Below, one piece after another: positions 1-5,786 of a stretch of DNA of 6,679 nucleotides. The DNA lies in NCBI GenBank assembly GCA_003645395.1, contig QNFC01000097.1, forward strand, positions 1 through 6,679, written 5' to 3'. Numbering within the stretch: the first letter of the stretch is position 1; every line of letters starts with the position of its first letter. The position numbers and the translations under genes were made by a program. Source of the DNA: Gammaproteobacteria bacterium (GTDB taxonomy: Bacteria > Pseudomonadota > Gammaproteobacteria > Immundisolibacterales > Immundisolibacteraceae). The notes beneath the pieces were generated by a model. The model did no database searches and was not told the origin of the DNA. It saw only the letters and a program-made list of their open reading frames with translations.

Positions 1-468
1 TAGCAGTAGTAATGGCCAAACCAGGTAATACTGTTCCTCTACCGCCAGGGACCAGGTATGGAGGAAGGGAATCTCTTCCGACTGGGGCGCAAAATAACCT
101 CCAGTAGTATTAGAGATGTAAAAATTACCGACTGAGAGAAAGGCGAGCCCAACCAGTTTTACGTGGTAAACGTAATCTTTGGGTAGGAGCAAAAAATAGC
201 CTGCAACCAAAGAGGTCAACGACACCGCCGCATAAGCGGGTATCAGCCGGCGAATTCGCCGAGTGTAGAAGCCCCGGAATGTAAAGGAGTTGTCGTGTAT
301 CTGCTTAGCTAAGTGATTGGTGATCAGGTAACCGGATATCACAAAAAAAACATCCACCCCGACAAAGCCACCAGGTAGCAGTCCCAGATCAGTGTGGTAA
401 ATAACAACAAACAGGACGGCAATGGCTCGCAGGCCGTCAACGAAGGGCAGATAGGCTGACTGTTGCAT
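1..468 (-). CDS. Acyltransferase-3 family membrane protein (OafA/YrhL-like), C-terminus beyond the window
   Basis: The frame is open from an ATG at 468 down to base 1, giving 156 residues with no stop, so this is the N-terminal part of a longer protein. It begins MQQSAYLPFVDGLRAIAVL, the typical opening of acyltransferase-3 proteins. R14 and H25 match the conserved Arg and His of the family. A hydrophobic segment at about 15-31 is followed by GVDVFFVISGYLIT (37-50), the basic FYTRRIRRLIPAY motif (67-79), a second hydrophobic stretch (80-96), and HTWSLAVEEQYYLVWP (137-152), another family signature. Members are polytopic inner-membrane enzymes that transfer acetyl or other acyl groups to surface sugars such as O-antigen, exopolysaccharide or peptidoglycan; the substrate cannot be told from this fragment. 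No clear Shine-Dalgarno precedes the ATG, but no other start lies close upstream in frame. A C-terminal SGNH domain, common in the family, would be outside the window. Confidence 0.93.
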   Translation of the reverse strand, partial: MQQSAYLPFVDGLRAIAVLFVVIYHTDLGLLPGGFVGVDVFFVISGYLITNHLAKQIHDNSFTFRGFYTRRIRRLIPAYAAVSLTSLVAGYFLLLPKDYVYHVKLVGLAFLSVGNFYISNTTGGYFAPQSEEIPFLHTWSLAVEEQYYLVWPLLLL

Positions 469-489
469 ACGGGGTTTACGCGAAGGAGG

Positions 490-502
490 CCTTAAGTTAA
501 GG
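490..502. repeat. 13-bp perfect palindrome upstream of the acyltransferase gene
   Basis: CCTTAA and TTAAGG arms flank a single central G. It lies 21 bases before the acyltransferase ATG, where an operator or a leader-RNA element could sit. The one-base spacer makes an RNA hairpin poor, so a DNA-binding site is the likelier function if it has one. A palindrome of this length can also occur by chance in AT-rich DNA. Confidence 0.35.
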
Positions 503-545
503 GGCAATGCTAATTAAATTAAGCGTGATGGGGTCTAGCATTCCA

Positions 546-574
546 ACAATGTGCAGGCGAAATGAGAGTGACAA
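546..574 (-). promoter_or_regulatory. Weak sigma-70-like promoter candidate for the acyltransferase gene
   Basis: On the minus strand TTGTCA (569-574) matches the -35 consensus at five of six positions. Seventeen bases later CATTGT (546-551) matches the -10 consensus at only three. Position and orientation suit the acyltransferase gene, but the -10 is poor and the call is tentative. Confidence 0.2.
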
Positions 575-589
575 GGAGTCGCATCTGGT

Positions 590-601
590 TAGACCGGTCT
601 A
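590..601. repeat. 12-bp perfect palindrome TAGACCGGTCTA
   Basis: A perfect even palindrome just upstream, on the minus strand, of the candidate acyltransferase promoter. Its ACCGGT core recurs in a second palindrome, CACCGGTG, at 665-672. It could be an operator. It is not an intrinsic terminator for the minus-strand kinase because no T-run follows on that strand. Confidence 0.3.
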
Positions 602-716
602 GCTCAAATTTTTTGATCCCTGCAGCGTCGGGGAAAATTCTGAACCGCGCAGTCAGCGTACGTCCACCGGTGCTGGCTTTCCATAGCCTTTTCCCCGGCT
701 GTTATCAAATTAGCGG

Positions 717-1649
717 TCAGTAGCTGTATTCAAACACCTCTAAAAACCGCTGCTCAAACTCAGCGGCAGTGAAATGATGATTTTGCGTGCCTTCGCTGGC
801 GATTTTTATGCTGCCGAGCAGGGAGGCGATTCTGCCGGTGGTGGCCCAGTCCAGCTCATTCATTAACCCAAACAGAATGCCAGCTCGGTAGGCGTCGCCG
901 CAGCCAGTGGGGTCGGCGGTGGTACTGGCGGGCACGACGGGAATAATCACTGTTGAACCCTCGGCGTGAATAGTTGAGCCCTCACCGCCACGGGTGATAA
1001 TCAGTGCGTCGACTCGGTCTGCCAGTTCTTCTTCGGTAAGCCCGGTTCGATCCAGCAACATTTTTGACTCATAGTCATTAAGGGTCACCCAGGTGGCCTG
1101 GTCAATAAAAGTCAGCAACTCTTCGCCGCCGAACATCGGCAGCCCCTGGCCCGGATCAAAAACAAAGGGCACGCCCGCTGCGGCAAATTGGGCCGCGTGC
1201 TCAATCATGCCGTCACGACCATCGGGGGAGACGATCCCAATGGTGGCCTCCGTTGCATCTCCCACCTGATTGTTATGGGATTCGCCCATGGCCCCAGGGT
1301 GGAAAGCGGTGATTTGATTGTCGTCGAGGTCGGTGGTGATGAACGCCTGGCCGGTGTGGGTGCCCTCGGCGAGGGTAACGTAGCGATCATCAATGCCGTG
1401 GCTGGCCATCCACTCGCGGTAGGGTAGAAAATCGTTGCCGACGGTGGCCATGGGCAGCGGATCGCCACCAATTAGTTTCAGGTTATAGGCGATATTGCCG
1501 GCACACCCGCCGAACTCCTTGCGCATAGTTGGCACCAGGAACGAGACATTTAGAATATGCACCTGGTCTGGCAGGATATGATTTTTGAAATGATCCTGAA
1601 ACACCATGATGGTGTCGTAGGCGTAGGAACCACAAATTAGTGCTGACAT
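717..1649 (-). CDS. PfkB-family kinase, adenosine kinase-like
   Basis: A complete 310-residue ribokinase/PfkB-fold enzyme, expected to be cytosolic and to transfer the gamma-phosphate of ATP to a nucleoside or sugar hydroxyl. The N-terminal signature FGGCAGN lies at 46-52. The C-terminal signature DPTGCGDAYRAG lies at 246-257, with D252 as the expected catalytic base and GCGD forming the anion hole. Within PfkB it most resembles, from memory, the mycobacterial adenosine kinase type: shared features include HPGAM (117-121), LNDYE (190-194) and the overall length. Adenosine is therefore the best substrate guess, but PfkB substrates are hard to predict and another nucleoside or sugar is possible. 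The ATG at 1649 lies only 7 nt after the gcvPB stop, so the two genes are almost certainly co-transcribed. No strong Shine-Dalgarno is visible, which suggests translation coupled to gcvPB. The product may clear adenosine from the methyl cycle; that role is inferred from context. Confidence 0.9.
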   Translation of the reverse strand: MSALICGSYAYDTIMVFQDHFKNHILPDQVHILNVSFLVPTMRKEFGGCAGNIAYNLKLIGGDPLPMATVGNDFLPYREWMASHGIDDRYVTLAEGTHTGQAFITTDLDDNQITAFHPGAMGESHNNQVGDATEATIGIVSPDGRDGMIEHAAQFAAAGVPFVFDPGQGLPMFGGEELLTFIDQATWVTLNDYESKMLLDRTGLTEEELADRVDALIITRGGEGSTIHAEGSTVIIPVVPASTTADPTGCGDAYRAGILFGLMNELDWATTGRIASLLGSIKIASEGTQNHHFTAAEFEQRFLEVFEYSY

Positions 1650-1656
1650 AGGATTC

Positions 1657-3138
1657 TCAGTTAGTCGATGGGGTGGTGGAGGGTTGCCAGATCAGGTCAA
1701 GTTGCTTGGCAGCGCGAGTCTCGTCAAGACGGGTCACCGGCAAGGTATGTGGGGCGGTTTGTAGCAGCTCAGCGTCTTCCTCTGCTTCTTTCCAGATGGC
1801 GATCATGGCATTAATAAAGCTGTCGAGGGTCGCTTTGTCTTCGGTCTCCGTCGGTTCAATCAACAGACATTCCGGCACCAGCATGGGGAAATAGGTGGTC
1901 GGTGCATGAATACCATAATCGAGCAGTCGTTTGGCAAAATCCCGCGCAGTCACTTTCAGCTCTTTGGCCTGGCGGCGCAGGGTGATGATGAATTCGTGAC
2001 TGGCCCGCCGATGGGGAAAGGCGGCCTCAAATCCGGCTTCTTCCAGCCGTTTCAGCAGGTAATTAGCATTTAAGGTGGCAAATTCGGCCACCCGCACCAT
2101 GCCTTCGCGGCCGAGCAAGCGCATGTAAATGTAGGCGCGTAGCAACACTCCCGAGTTGCCGGCAAAGGCTGACAGCCGGCCCATGGTCTGCGGACAATCC
2201 TGTTCGTCAGTGAGCCTGAAGCCGCTAGCAGATTCGATAACAAAGGGAATGGGCAGGTGTGGCAGTAACCGCTTATTCACGCCGACGGGTCCTGCGCCCG
2301 GGCCACCCCCGCCGTGGGGGGTGGAAAAGGTTTTGTGCAGGTTGATATGGATAACGTCAAAACCCATGTCTCCGGGTTTGACCTTGCCGAGAATGGCGTT
2401 GAGGTTGGCGCCGTCATAGTAAAGCAGGCCACCGGCCTCATGGACAATCTGCGCCATCTCGCTGATTTGCTGTTCGAACACACCCAGTGTTGAGGGATTG
2501 GTGAGCATTAATCCTGCGGTTTGTGGACCCACCTGCTCGCGCAGTGCTTCCAGGTCAACATTGCCGTCGGTGTCGGTGGGAATCTCTTTAACTTTGTAAC
2601 CGCACATGACGGCGCTAGCTGGATTGGTGCCGTGGGCAGCGTCGGGCACCAGAATATCGCTACGGAGGTCGTCACCACGGCCGCGGTGGTAGGCGCGAAT
2701 CATGGCAATGCCGGCAAACTCACCCTGGGCGCCGGCCAGTGGGGTGAGTGAAAAACCGGCCATGCCAGTAACTTCGCCGAGCATCTGCTGCAGTTCAAAC
2801 ATGCACTGTAGATAACCCTGACGGGTCTCGGCGGGTGCCAGGGGGTGCAAATCCAGAAAACCGGGTAGCGATGCCAGGGTGTTGCAGGCCCGCGGGTTGT
2901 ATTTCATCGTGCACGAGCCCAGCGGGTAAAACTGGGTGTCGATAGAAAAATTCAGCTGCGATAGCCGGGTGTAATGGCGCACGGCTTGTAGTTCGGAAAC
3001 CTCCGGTAACCCGGTTAATTCGCCGCGTAATAATTCGGGGGGTATGTCGTTAGTGATTGTGTCGGGCTGGCCGGTAACCAGGCCACTTGACTGGGCGGCG
3101 TTGATGCGGCCGGCTGCGCTGAGTTCAAAAATAAGCAT
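1657..3138 (-). CDS. gcvPB: Glycine dehydrogenase (decarboxylating) subunit 2, P-protein beta half
   Basis: The 493-residue product is the PLP-carrying subunit of the two-subunit glycine cleavage P-protein. With GcvPA it decarboxylates glycine and passes the aminomethyl group to the lipoyl arm of the H protein, in the cytosol. HINLHKTFSTPHGGGGPG lies at 264-281, and K269 is the expected PLP-binding lysine. FYPLGSCTMKYNP (70-82) and DAAHGTNPASA (166-176) are further conserved P-protein segments. The N-terminus MLIFELSAAGR matches the usual GcvPB start, so the ATG at 3138 is kept although no good Shine-Dalgarno precedes it. The length is normal (about 480-500) and nothing is broken. In most genomes with the split enzyme gcvPA lies next to gcvPB, often after gcvT and gcvH. 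Here the upstream neighbour is the divergent amgK and the downstream one is a kinase, so gcvPA must be elsewhere. I see no glycine riboswitch upstream. Confidence 0.96.
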   Translation of the reverse strand: MLIFELSAAGRINAAQSSGLVTGQPDTITNDIPPELLRGELTGLPEVSELQAVRHYTRLSQLNFSIDTQFYPLGSCTMKYNPRACNTLASLPGFLDLHPLAPAETRQGYLQCMFELQQMLGEVTGMAGFSLTPLAGAQGEFAGIAMIRAYHRGRGDDLRSDILVPDAAHGTNPASAVMCGYKVKEIPTDTDGNVDLEALREQVGPQTAGLMLTNPSTLGVFEQQISEMAQIVHEAGGLLYYDGANLNAILGKVKPGDMGFDVIHINLHKTFSTPHGGGGPGAGPVGVNKRLLPHLPIPFVIESASGFRLTDEQDCPQTMGRLSAFAGNSGVLLRAYIYMRLLGREGMVRVAEFATLNANYLLKRLEEAGFEAAFPHRRASHEFIITLRRQAKELKVTARDFAKRLLDYGIHAPTTYFPMLVPECLLIEPTETEDKATLDSFINAMIAIWKEAEEDAELLQTAPHTLPVTRLDETRAAKQLDLIWQPSTTPSTN

Positions 3139-3179
3139 CTGTAGGCTTTGTTGATCTAGTGAATTAGGTAAGAAAAGCT

Positions 3180-3185
3180 ATTCTA
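3180..3185 (-). promoter_or_regulatory. Possible -10 box for the gcvPB-kinase operon
   Basis: On the minus strand TAGAAT matches the -10 consensus at five of six positions and would start transcription about 35 bases before the gcvPB ATG. No recognisable -35 lies at the proper distance. An alternative -35, TTGACT (minus strand of 3281-3286), sits much further upstream with no good -10 after it. Confidence 0.2.
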
Positions 3186-3270
3186 TCGTGTCAGGTGGGT
3201 GTTGTTGTTTTAAATGCGAAGAAGGCAGCTGAGCGGGTCTGCTAACCCTGCGGGTTGCGATCAGAATCAG

Positions 3271-3279
3271 TGCGATAAT
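3271..3279 (+). promoter_or_regulatory. Extended -10 promoter candidate for amgK-murU
   Basis: TGCGATAAT combines the extended -10 TG with a GATAAT hexamer matching five of six consensus bases. The -35 region is poor, as is common for extended -10 promoters. Transcription would start near 3286, giving a leader of about 42 bases before the GTG start. The TATAAA at 3314-3319 is rejected as a -10 because it overlaps the ribosome binding site. Confidence 0.35.
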
Positions 3280-3291
3280 TAGTCAAATTAT
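3275..3291. repeat. 17-bp inverted repeat in the divergent gcvPB/amgK promoter region
   Basis: ATAATT and AATTAT arms are separated by the five bases AGTCA. The left arm overlaps the candidate -10 of amgK, so a protein bound here could occlude that promoter and perhaps also affect gcvPB. No regulator family can be named from this motif alone. Confidence 0.35.
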
Positions 3292-3316
3292 GTGAACGTT
3301 GAATGCGTGGTTCTAT

Positions 3317-3322
3317 AAAGGA
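3317..3322 (+). promoter_or_regulatory. Ribosome binding site that supports the GTG start of amgK
   Basis: AAAGGA ends five bases before the GTG at 3328. This spacing is good, and no ATG lies in frame at the expected N-terminus, so the GTG is chosen as the start. Confidence 0.7.
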
Positions 3323-3327
3323 TTTGA

Positions 3328-4302
3328 GTGTCAGATAATCGAAAAATAGCCATAACAGAGTGGATAACTGCCCTCGGTTCGGAACCAGGTTACAGGCTCG
3401 AAATCGCCTCGGCGGATGCCAGTTTTCGCCGTTACTTTCGGCTGATAACCGATCACGACACCCGTATCGTGATGGATGCCCCGCCGGATAAGGAATCGTG
3501 CGTACCGTTTGTGGCGATTGGCAGACAGCTGCGCACTGCGGGATTGCATTCGCCAGAGATTTTTGCCGAAGACCTGGAGCGCGGATTTTTATTGCTGGAA
3601 GATTTCGGTCTGCGTCCTTACCTCGACGAATTAACCAGTGAAAGCGCGGACGGACTTTACGGCGATGCGTTGGCAGCGTTGCGGATTATCGGTTCGCTGC
3701 CAACTGACGGACTGCCAAGGTTTGACCGACAAATGATGCAGACCGAGTTGGCGTTATTCCGAGATTGGTATTTGGGCCGGGAGTTAAACCTGACGCCGGC
3801 GGAGGCAGATTTCTGTTTGCAGCCGCTGGCGGAGATACTGATCGACAATGCCCTCGCACAACCCCAGGTTTGGGTCCACCGTGATTATCACAGTCGCAAC
3901 TTGATGGTGTGTGAGCCGAATCCTGGCATTCTCGATTTTCAGGACGCAGTACTTGGCCCGCTAACCTATGATCTGGTTTCGTTGCTAAAGGATTGTTACG
4001 TCTGCTGGCCGCGTGAACGGGTTGAGGGGTGGGTGGCAGACTATTTTGATCAACTGCAGCAAACTGCACTGGCACCTCAATTGCCGGATTTCGACCGGTT
4101 TCTGACCTGGTTTGATCTAATGGGCGTGCAACGTCACATGAAAGCCATCGGCATCTTTGCTCGGCTAAATCATCGAGACGGTAAACCGGGTTACCTGGCG
4201 GATATTCCGCGCTGTTTTGAGTACCTGGCGGAACAGGCGGACCGGTGCGGCCCTCTGGCAGAGTTACTCGATTGGTTAAACAAGCAGGGCGTTAGGCAGT
4301 AA
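3328..4302 (+). CDS. amgK: N-acetylmuramate/N-acetylglucosamine anomeric kinase
   Basis: The 324-residue protein belongs to the aminoglycoside phosphotransferase (APH/choline kinase) fold. HRDYHSRN at 184-191 is the catalytic loop, with D186 the expected base and N191 a metal ligand; DFQDA at 203-207 supplies the second metal-binding aspartate, D203. ADASFRRYFRL (29-39) is typical of the AmgK group. AmgK phosphorylates MurNAc (and GlcNAc) at the anomeric hydroxyl with ATP, producing MurNAc alpha-1-phosphate for MurU. This is the first step of the Pseudomonas-type recycling route that skips MurA and underlies intrinsic fosfomycin tolerance in those bacteria. The gene starts with GTG, supported by a well-placed AAAGGA, and stops 2 nt before murU, so the two are co-transcribed. 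The identification rests on the catalytic motifs plus the adjacent nucleotidyltransferase. A generic phosphotransferase of another specificity is possible but unlikely. Confidence 0.9.
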   Translation: MSDNRKIAITEWITALGSEPGYRLEIASADASFRRYFRLITDHDTRIVMDAPPDKESCVPFVAIGRQLRTAGLHSPEIFAEDLERGFLLLEDFGLRPYLDELTSESADGLYGDALAALRIIGSLPTDGLPRFDRQMMQTELALFRDWYLGRELNLTPAEADFCLQPLAEILIDNALAQPQVWVHRDYHSRNLMVCEPNPGILDFQDAVLGPLTYDLVSLLKDCYVCWPRERVEGWVADYFDQLQQTALAPQLPDFDRFLTWFDLMGVQRHMKAIGIFARLNHRDGKPGYLADIPRCFEYLAEQADRCGPLAELLDWLNKQGVRQ

Positions 4303-4304
4303 TC

Positions 4305-4997
4305 ATGAAAGCGATGATTCTGGCGGCAGGTCGGGGTAAGCGCATGGGGTCGTTGACTGACGAACTACCCAAGCCGATGTTAATGGTCGCTGGCAAGCCG
4401 CTGATAGGGCGGCTAATCGAACGGCTTGTTGCCGCCAGTTTTACTGATTTAGTGATCAATCTTGCCTGGCACGGCGAGAAAATTCGTGACTATTTCGGCG
4501 ATGGCAGCGGTTGGGGTGCAACCATTGAGTGGAGCGAAGAGGGTTCGTTACCGCTAGGCACAGCCATCGGTGTGCGCCGAGTGTTACCCCTGATGGGCAA
4601 GCAGCCGTTTTTGGTCGTTAACAGTGATGTGGCCGGTGATATCGATTTTGCGGCCTTGGTTGCGGAATCGAAACGAATACCCACGGCCATGGCGCACCTG
4701 TTGCTGGTAGATAACCCAGATCACAATCCTGATGGGGATTTCGGGTTGGTCGATGGCAGATTAGTGGCGGGTAGCAGTGAGCGGTTGACCTATGCCGGGT
4801 GTGGGGTTTTCCACCCATCGCTGATACAAAATTCCGACGAAGCACAATTGGGGGCGTTGATCTACGCAGCGTTGGCGGGGGGGGAGACGATCAGTGGAAA
4901 CCGTCACCCCGGCTGGTGGCTGGATGTGGGTACCCCCGAGCGGTTACAACTGGCAGCCCAGCGCTATGGTGGTGTAACGATGCTGAACGCACCGTAA
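4305..4997 (+). CDS. murU: N-acetylmuramate alpha-1-phosphate uridylyltransferase
   Basis: The 230-residue NDP-sugar pyrophosphorylase fold protein should join UTP and MurNAc alpha-1-phosphate to give UDP-MurNAc, completing the AmgK-MurU recycling path in the cytosol. The nucleotide-binding start LAAGRGKRMGSLT (6-18), then PKPML (22-26), is followed by VVNSDV (104-109), with D108 an expected Mg ligand, and WWLDVGTPERL (204-214), with D207 as the second. Two sites differ from the MurU proteins I remember. The usual RMRPLT reads RMGSLT, and the loop usually reading PLETGGG or PLETAGG reads PLGTAIG (83-89), with one extra residue before it. The frame is intact, so this is divergence rather than damage, but substrate choice could differ. 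A run of eight G (4877-4884) lies in the coding sequence. AGG eight bases before the ATG, inside the end of amgK, is a modest ribosome binding site. Confidence 0.87.
   Translation: MKAMILAAGRGKRMGSLTDELPKPMLMVAGKPLIGRLIERLVAASFTDLVINLAWHGEKIRDYFGDGSGWGATIEWSEEGSLPLGTAIGVRRVLPLMGKQPFLVVNSDVAGDIDFAALVAESKRIPTAMAHLLLVDNPDHNPDGDFGLVDGRLVAGSSERLTYAGCGVFHPSLIQNSDEAQLGALIYAALAGGETISGNRHPGWWLDVGTPERLQLAAQRYGGVTMLNAP
4877..4884 (+). repeat. G8 homopolymer inside murU
   Basis: Eight consecutive G encode parts of A191-G192-G193-E194 of MurU. The frame is correct on both sides, since WWLDVGTPERL follows. A tract of this length can slip during replication, and any one-base change would remove the last 35 or so residues, including D207. 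Confidence 0.8.
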
Positions 4998-5005
4998 CGG
5001 CCAAT

Positions 5006-5033
5006 GTGGCGAAAGCCGCGACCACGCTTTTTT
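5006..5033 (+). terminator. Probable Rho-independent terminator of amgK-murU
   Basis: Arms GTGGCG (5006-5011) and CGACCAC (5019-5025) pair with one bulged A around a seven-base loop, and a run of six T (5028-5033) follows two bases later. An alternative fold closes 5006-5010 with 5015-5019 over a GAAA tetraloop, further from the T-run. The site lies just past the murU stop and before the convergent lipoprotein gene. I see no comparable terminator for that minus-strand gene. Confidence 0.6.
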
Positions 5034-5109
5034 AGTTGTCGGGGATCGCGGAAGCGGCTGATTCTATTTTGAAATAGCTCATAGCTGTTCAGGGCTTTAC
5101 TGGCCTGGT

Positions 5110-5766
5110 TTATTGTGTCGGCACCAGCGTAATTTCTACCCGACGATTCGCGGCCCTGCCGGTCGCTGTGTTGTTATCAGCAATCGGTTGGTTTTTACTC
5201 GCGCCGCGAATGACAAAGCGTTGCGCGGGTAGTTGCCGGCTCATCAAATACTGGGCCACGGCGCTGGCGCGTTGCTGCGAGAGGATCTGGTTGAACTGGT
5301 CACTGCCAGTACTATCGGTATGGCCGGTCACGTCTACCCGGGTTTTATTGAACTCCTTTAGTACCAGAGCCACCGAATCGAGCACTGGGTAAAAGCCTGC
5401 GTTGATGTTGGCCTTGCCACTAGCGAAAGTAATGTTGCCAGGCATATTCAAAATGATACTGTCGCCGTAGCGACTGACGCTGACGCCGGTGCCCTGGAGT
5501 TGCTGGCGCAGTTGCGCCTCCTGTTTATCCATGTAGTGGCCGTAACCACCGCCTGCAGCTGCGCCCACCGCCGCGCCGATCAGCGCCGCTTCGTGGCTGT
5601 CACCGGCGAGCAGGCCGACGACCGCACCAGTGACAGCGCCAATGCCGGCACCTTTGGCGGCGTTACTGGTTTGTTGATCATTGGTATAGGGGTTGGTCGT
5701 GGTGCAGCCGCTGACAAGAGCGGTAATCATGGTGAGGGTCGCGACAGAACGGCGAACAAATTGCAT
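5110..5766 (-). CDS. yiaD: YiaD-like outer-membrane lipoprotein with glycine zipper and OmpA domain
   Basis: The 218-residue product begins with a lipoprotein signal peptide: basic MQFVRR, a hydrophobic core, and lipobox VSGC with C21 as the lipidated residue. T22 rather than Asp at +2 predicts outer-membrane sorting. Residues 37-77 are rich in Gly and Ala (KGAGIGAVTGAVVG, then LIGAAVGAAAGGGYG), a glycine-zipper pair of hydrophobic segments. Residues 98-218 form an OmpA C-terminal domain containing GHTDSTGS (148-155). D151 and R166 are spaced as in the diaminopimelate-binding pair of OmpA, so peptidoglycan binding is expected. Length, NPYT after the lipid cysteine, GTGVSV (92-97) and IILNMP (104-109) all match E. 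coli YiaD as I recall it. A GGAG six bases before the ATG sets the start. It lies 20 nt downstream of lipA on the same strand, so read-through from lipA is possible. Confidence 0.93.
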   Translation of the reverse strand: MQFVRRSVATLTMITALVSGCTTTNPYTNDQQTSNAAKGAGIGAVTGAVVGLLAGDSHEAALIGAAVGAAAGGGYGHYMDKQEAQLRQQLQGTGVSVSRYGDSIILNMPGNITFASGKANINAGFYPVLDSVALVLKEFNKTRVDVTGHTDSTGSDQFNQILSQQRASAVAQYLMSRQLPAQRFVIRGASKNQPIADNNTATGRAANRRVEITLVPTQ

Positions 5767-5772
5767 AAAGTA

Positions 5773-5776
5773 CTCC
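5773..5776 (-). promoter_or_regulatory. Ribosome binding site of the YiaD-like gene
   Basis: GGAG on the minus strand, six bases before the ATG at 5766. It lies in the 20-base gap after the lipA stop, so translation starts independently of lipA. Confidence 0.65.
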
Positions 5777-5786
5777 GACTTAAAAT

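Larger units (their letters stand above)
469..716. other. Non-coding gap between the kinase stop and the acyltransferase start
   Basis: This 248-base stretch separates two genes read on the minus strand, so it should hold the end of the gcvPB-kinase transcript and the start of the acyltransferase transcript. It contains an AT-rich patch (511-523), two short palindromes listed separately, and a weak promoter candidate. I see no hairpin followed by a T-run on the minus strand that would be a clear terminator for the kinase. A 53-codon frame on the plus strand (562-723) has no coding support. Confidence 0.6.

Noticed and set aside
562..723. A 53-residue plus-strand frame in the gap before the kinase gene
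   Set aside because: It has no convincing ribosome binding site, shows no recognisable motif, and runs into the 3' end of the kinase gene on the other strand. It is probably a chance frame.
2303..2324. A strong GC hairpin (8-bp arms, 6-base loop) inside gcvPB
   Set aside because: It falls exactly on the codons for the conserved STPHGGGG motif at the PLP site, so proline and glycine codons explain the complementary C and G runs.
3214..3282. A 22-residue frame (MRRRQLSGSANPAG...) in the amgK leader region, considered as a leader peptide
   Set aside because: Its start lies upstream of the best amgK promoter candidate, there is no ribosome binding site, and no run of one amino acid or attenuator structure goes with it.
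3314..3319. TATAAA as the -10 box of amgK
   Set aside because: It overlaps the Shine-Dalgarno and would start transcription at the GTG itself, with no -35 at the proper distance.
3139..3327. A glycine riboswitch upstream of gcvPB
   Set aside because: The region lacks the conserved glycine-aptamer core and paired aptamer layout, and 189 bases shared with a divergent promoter leaves little room.
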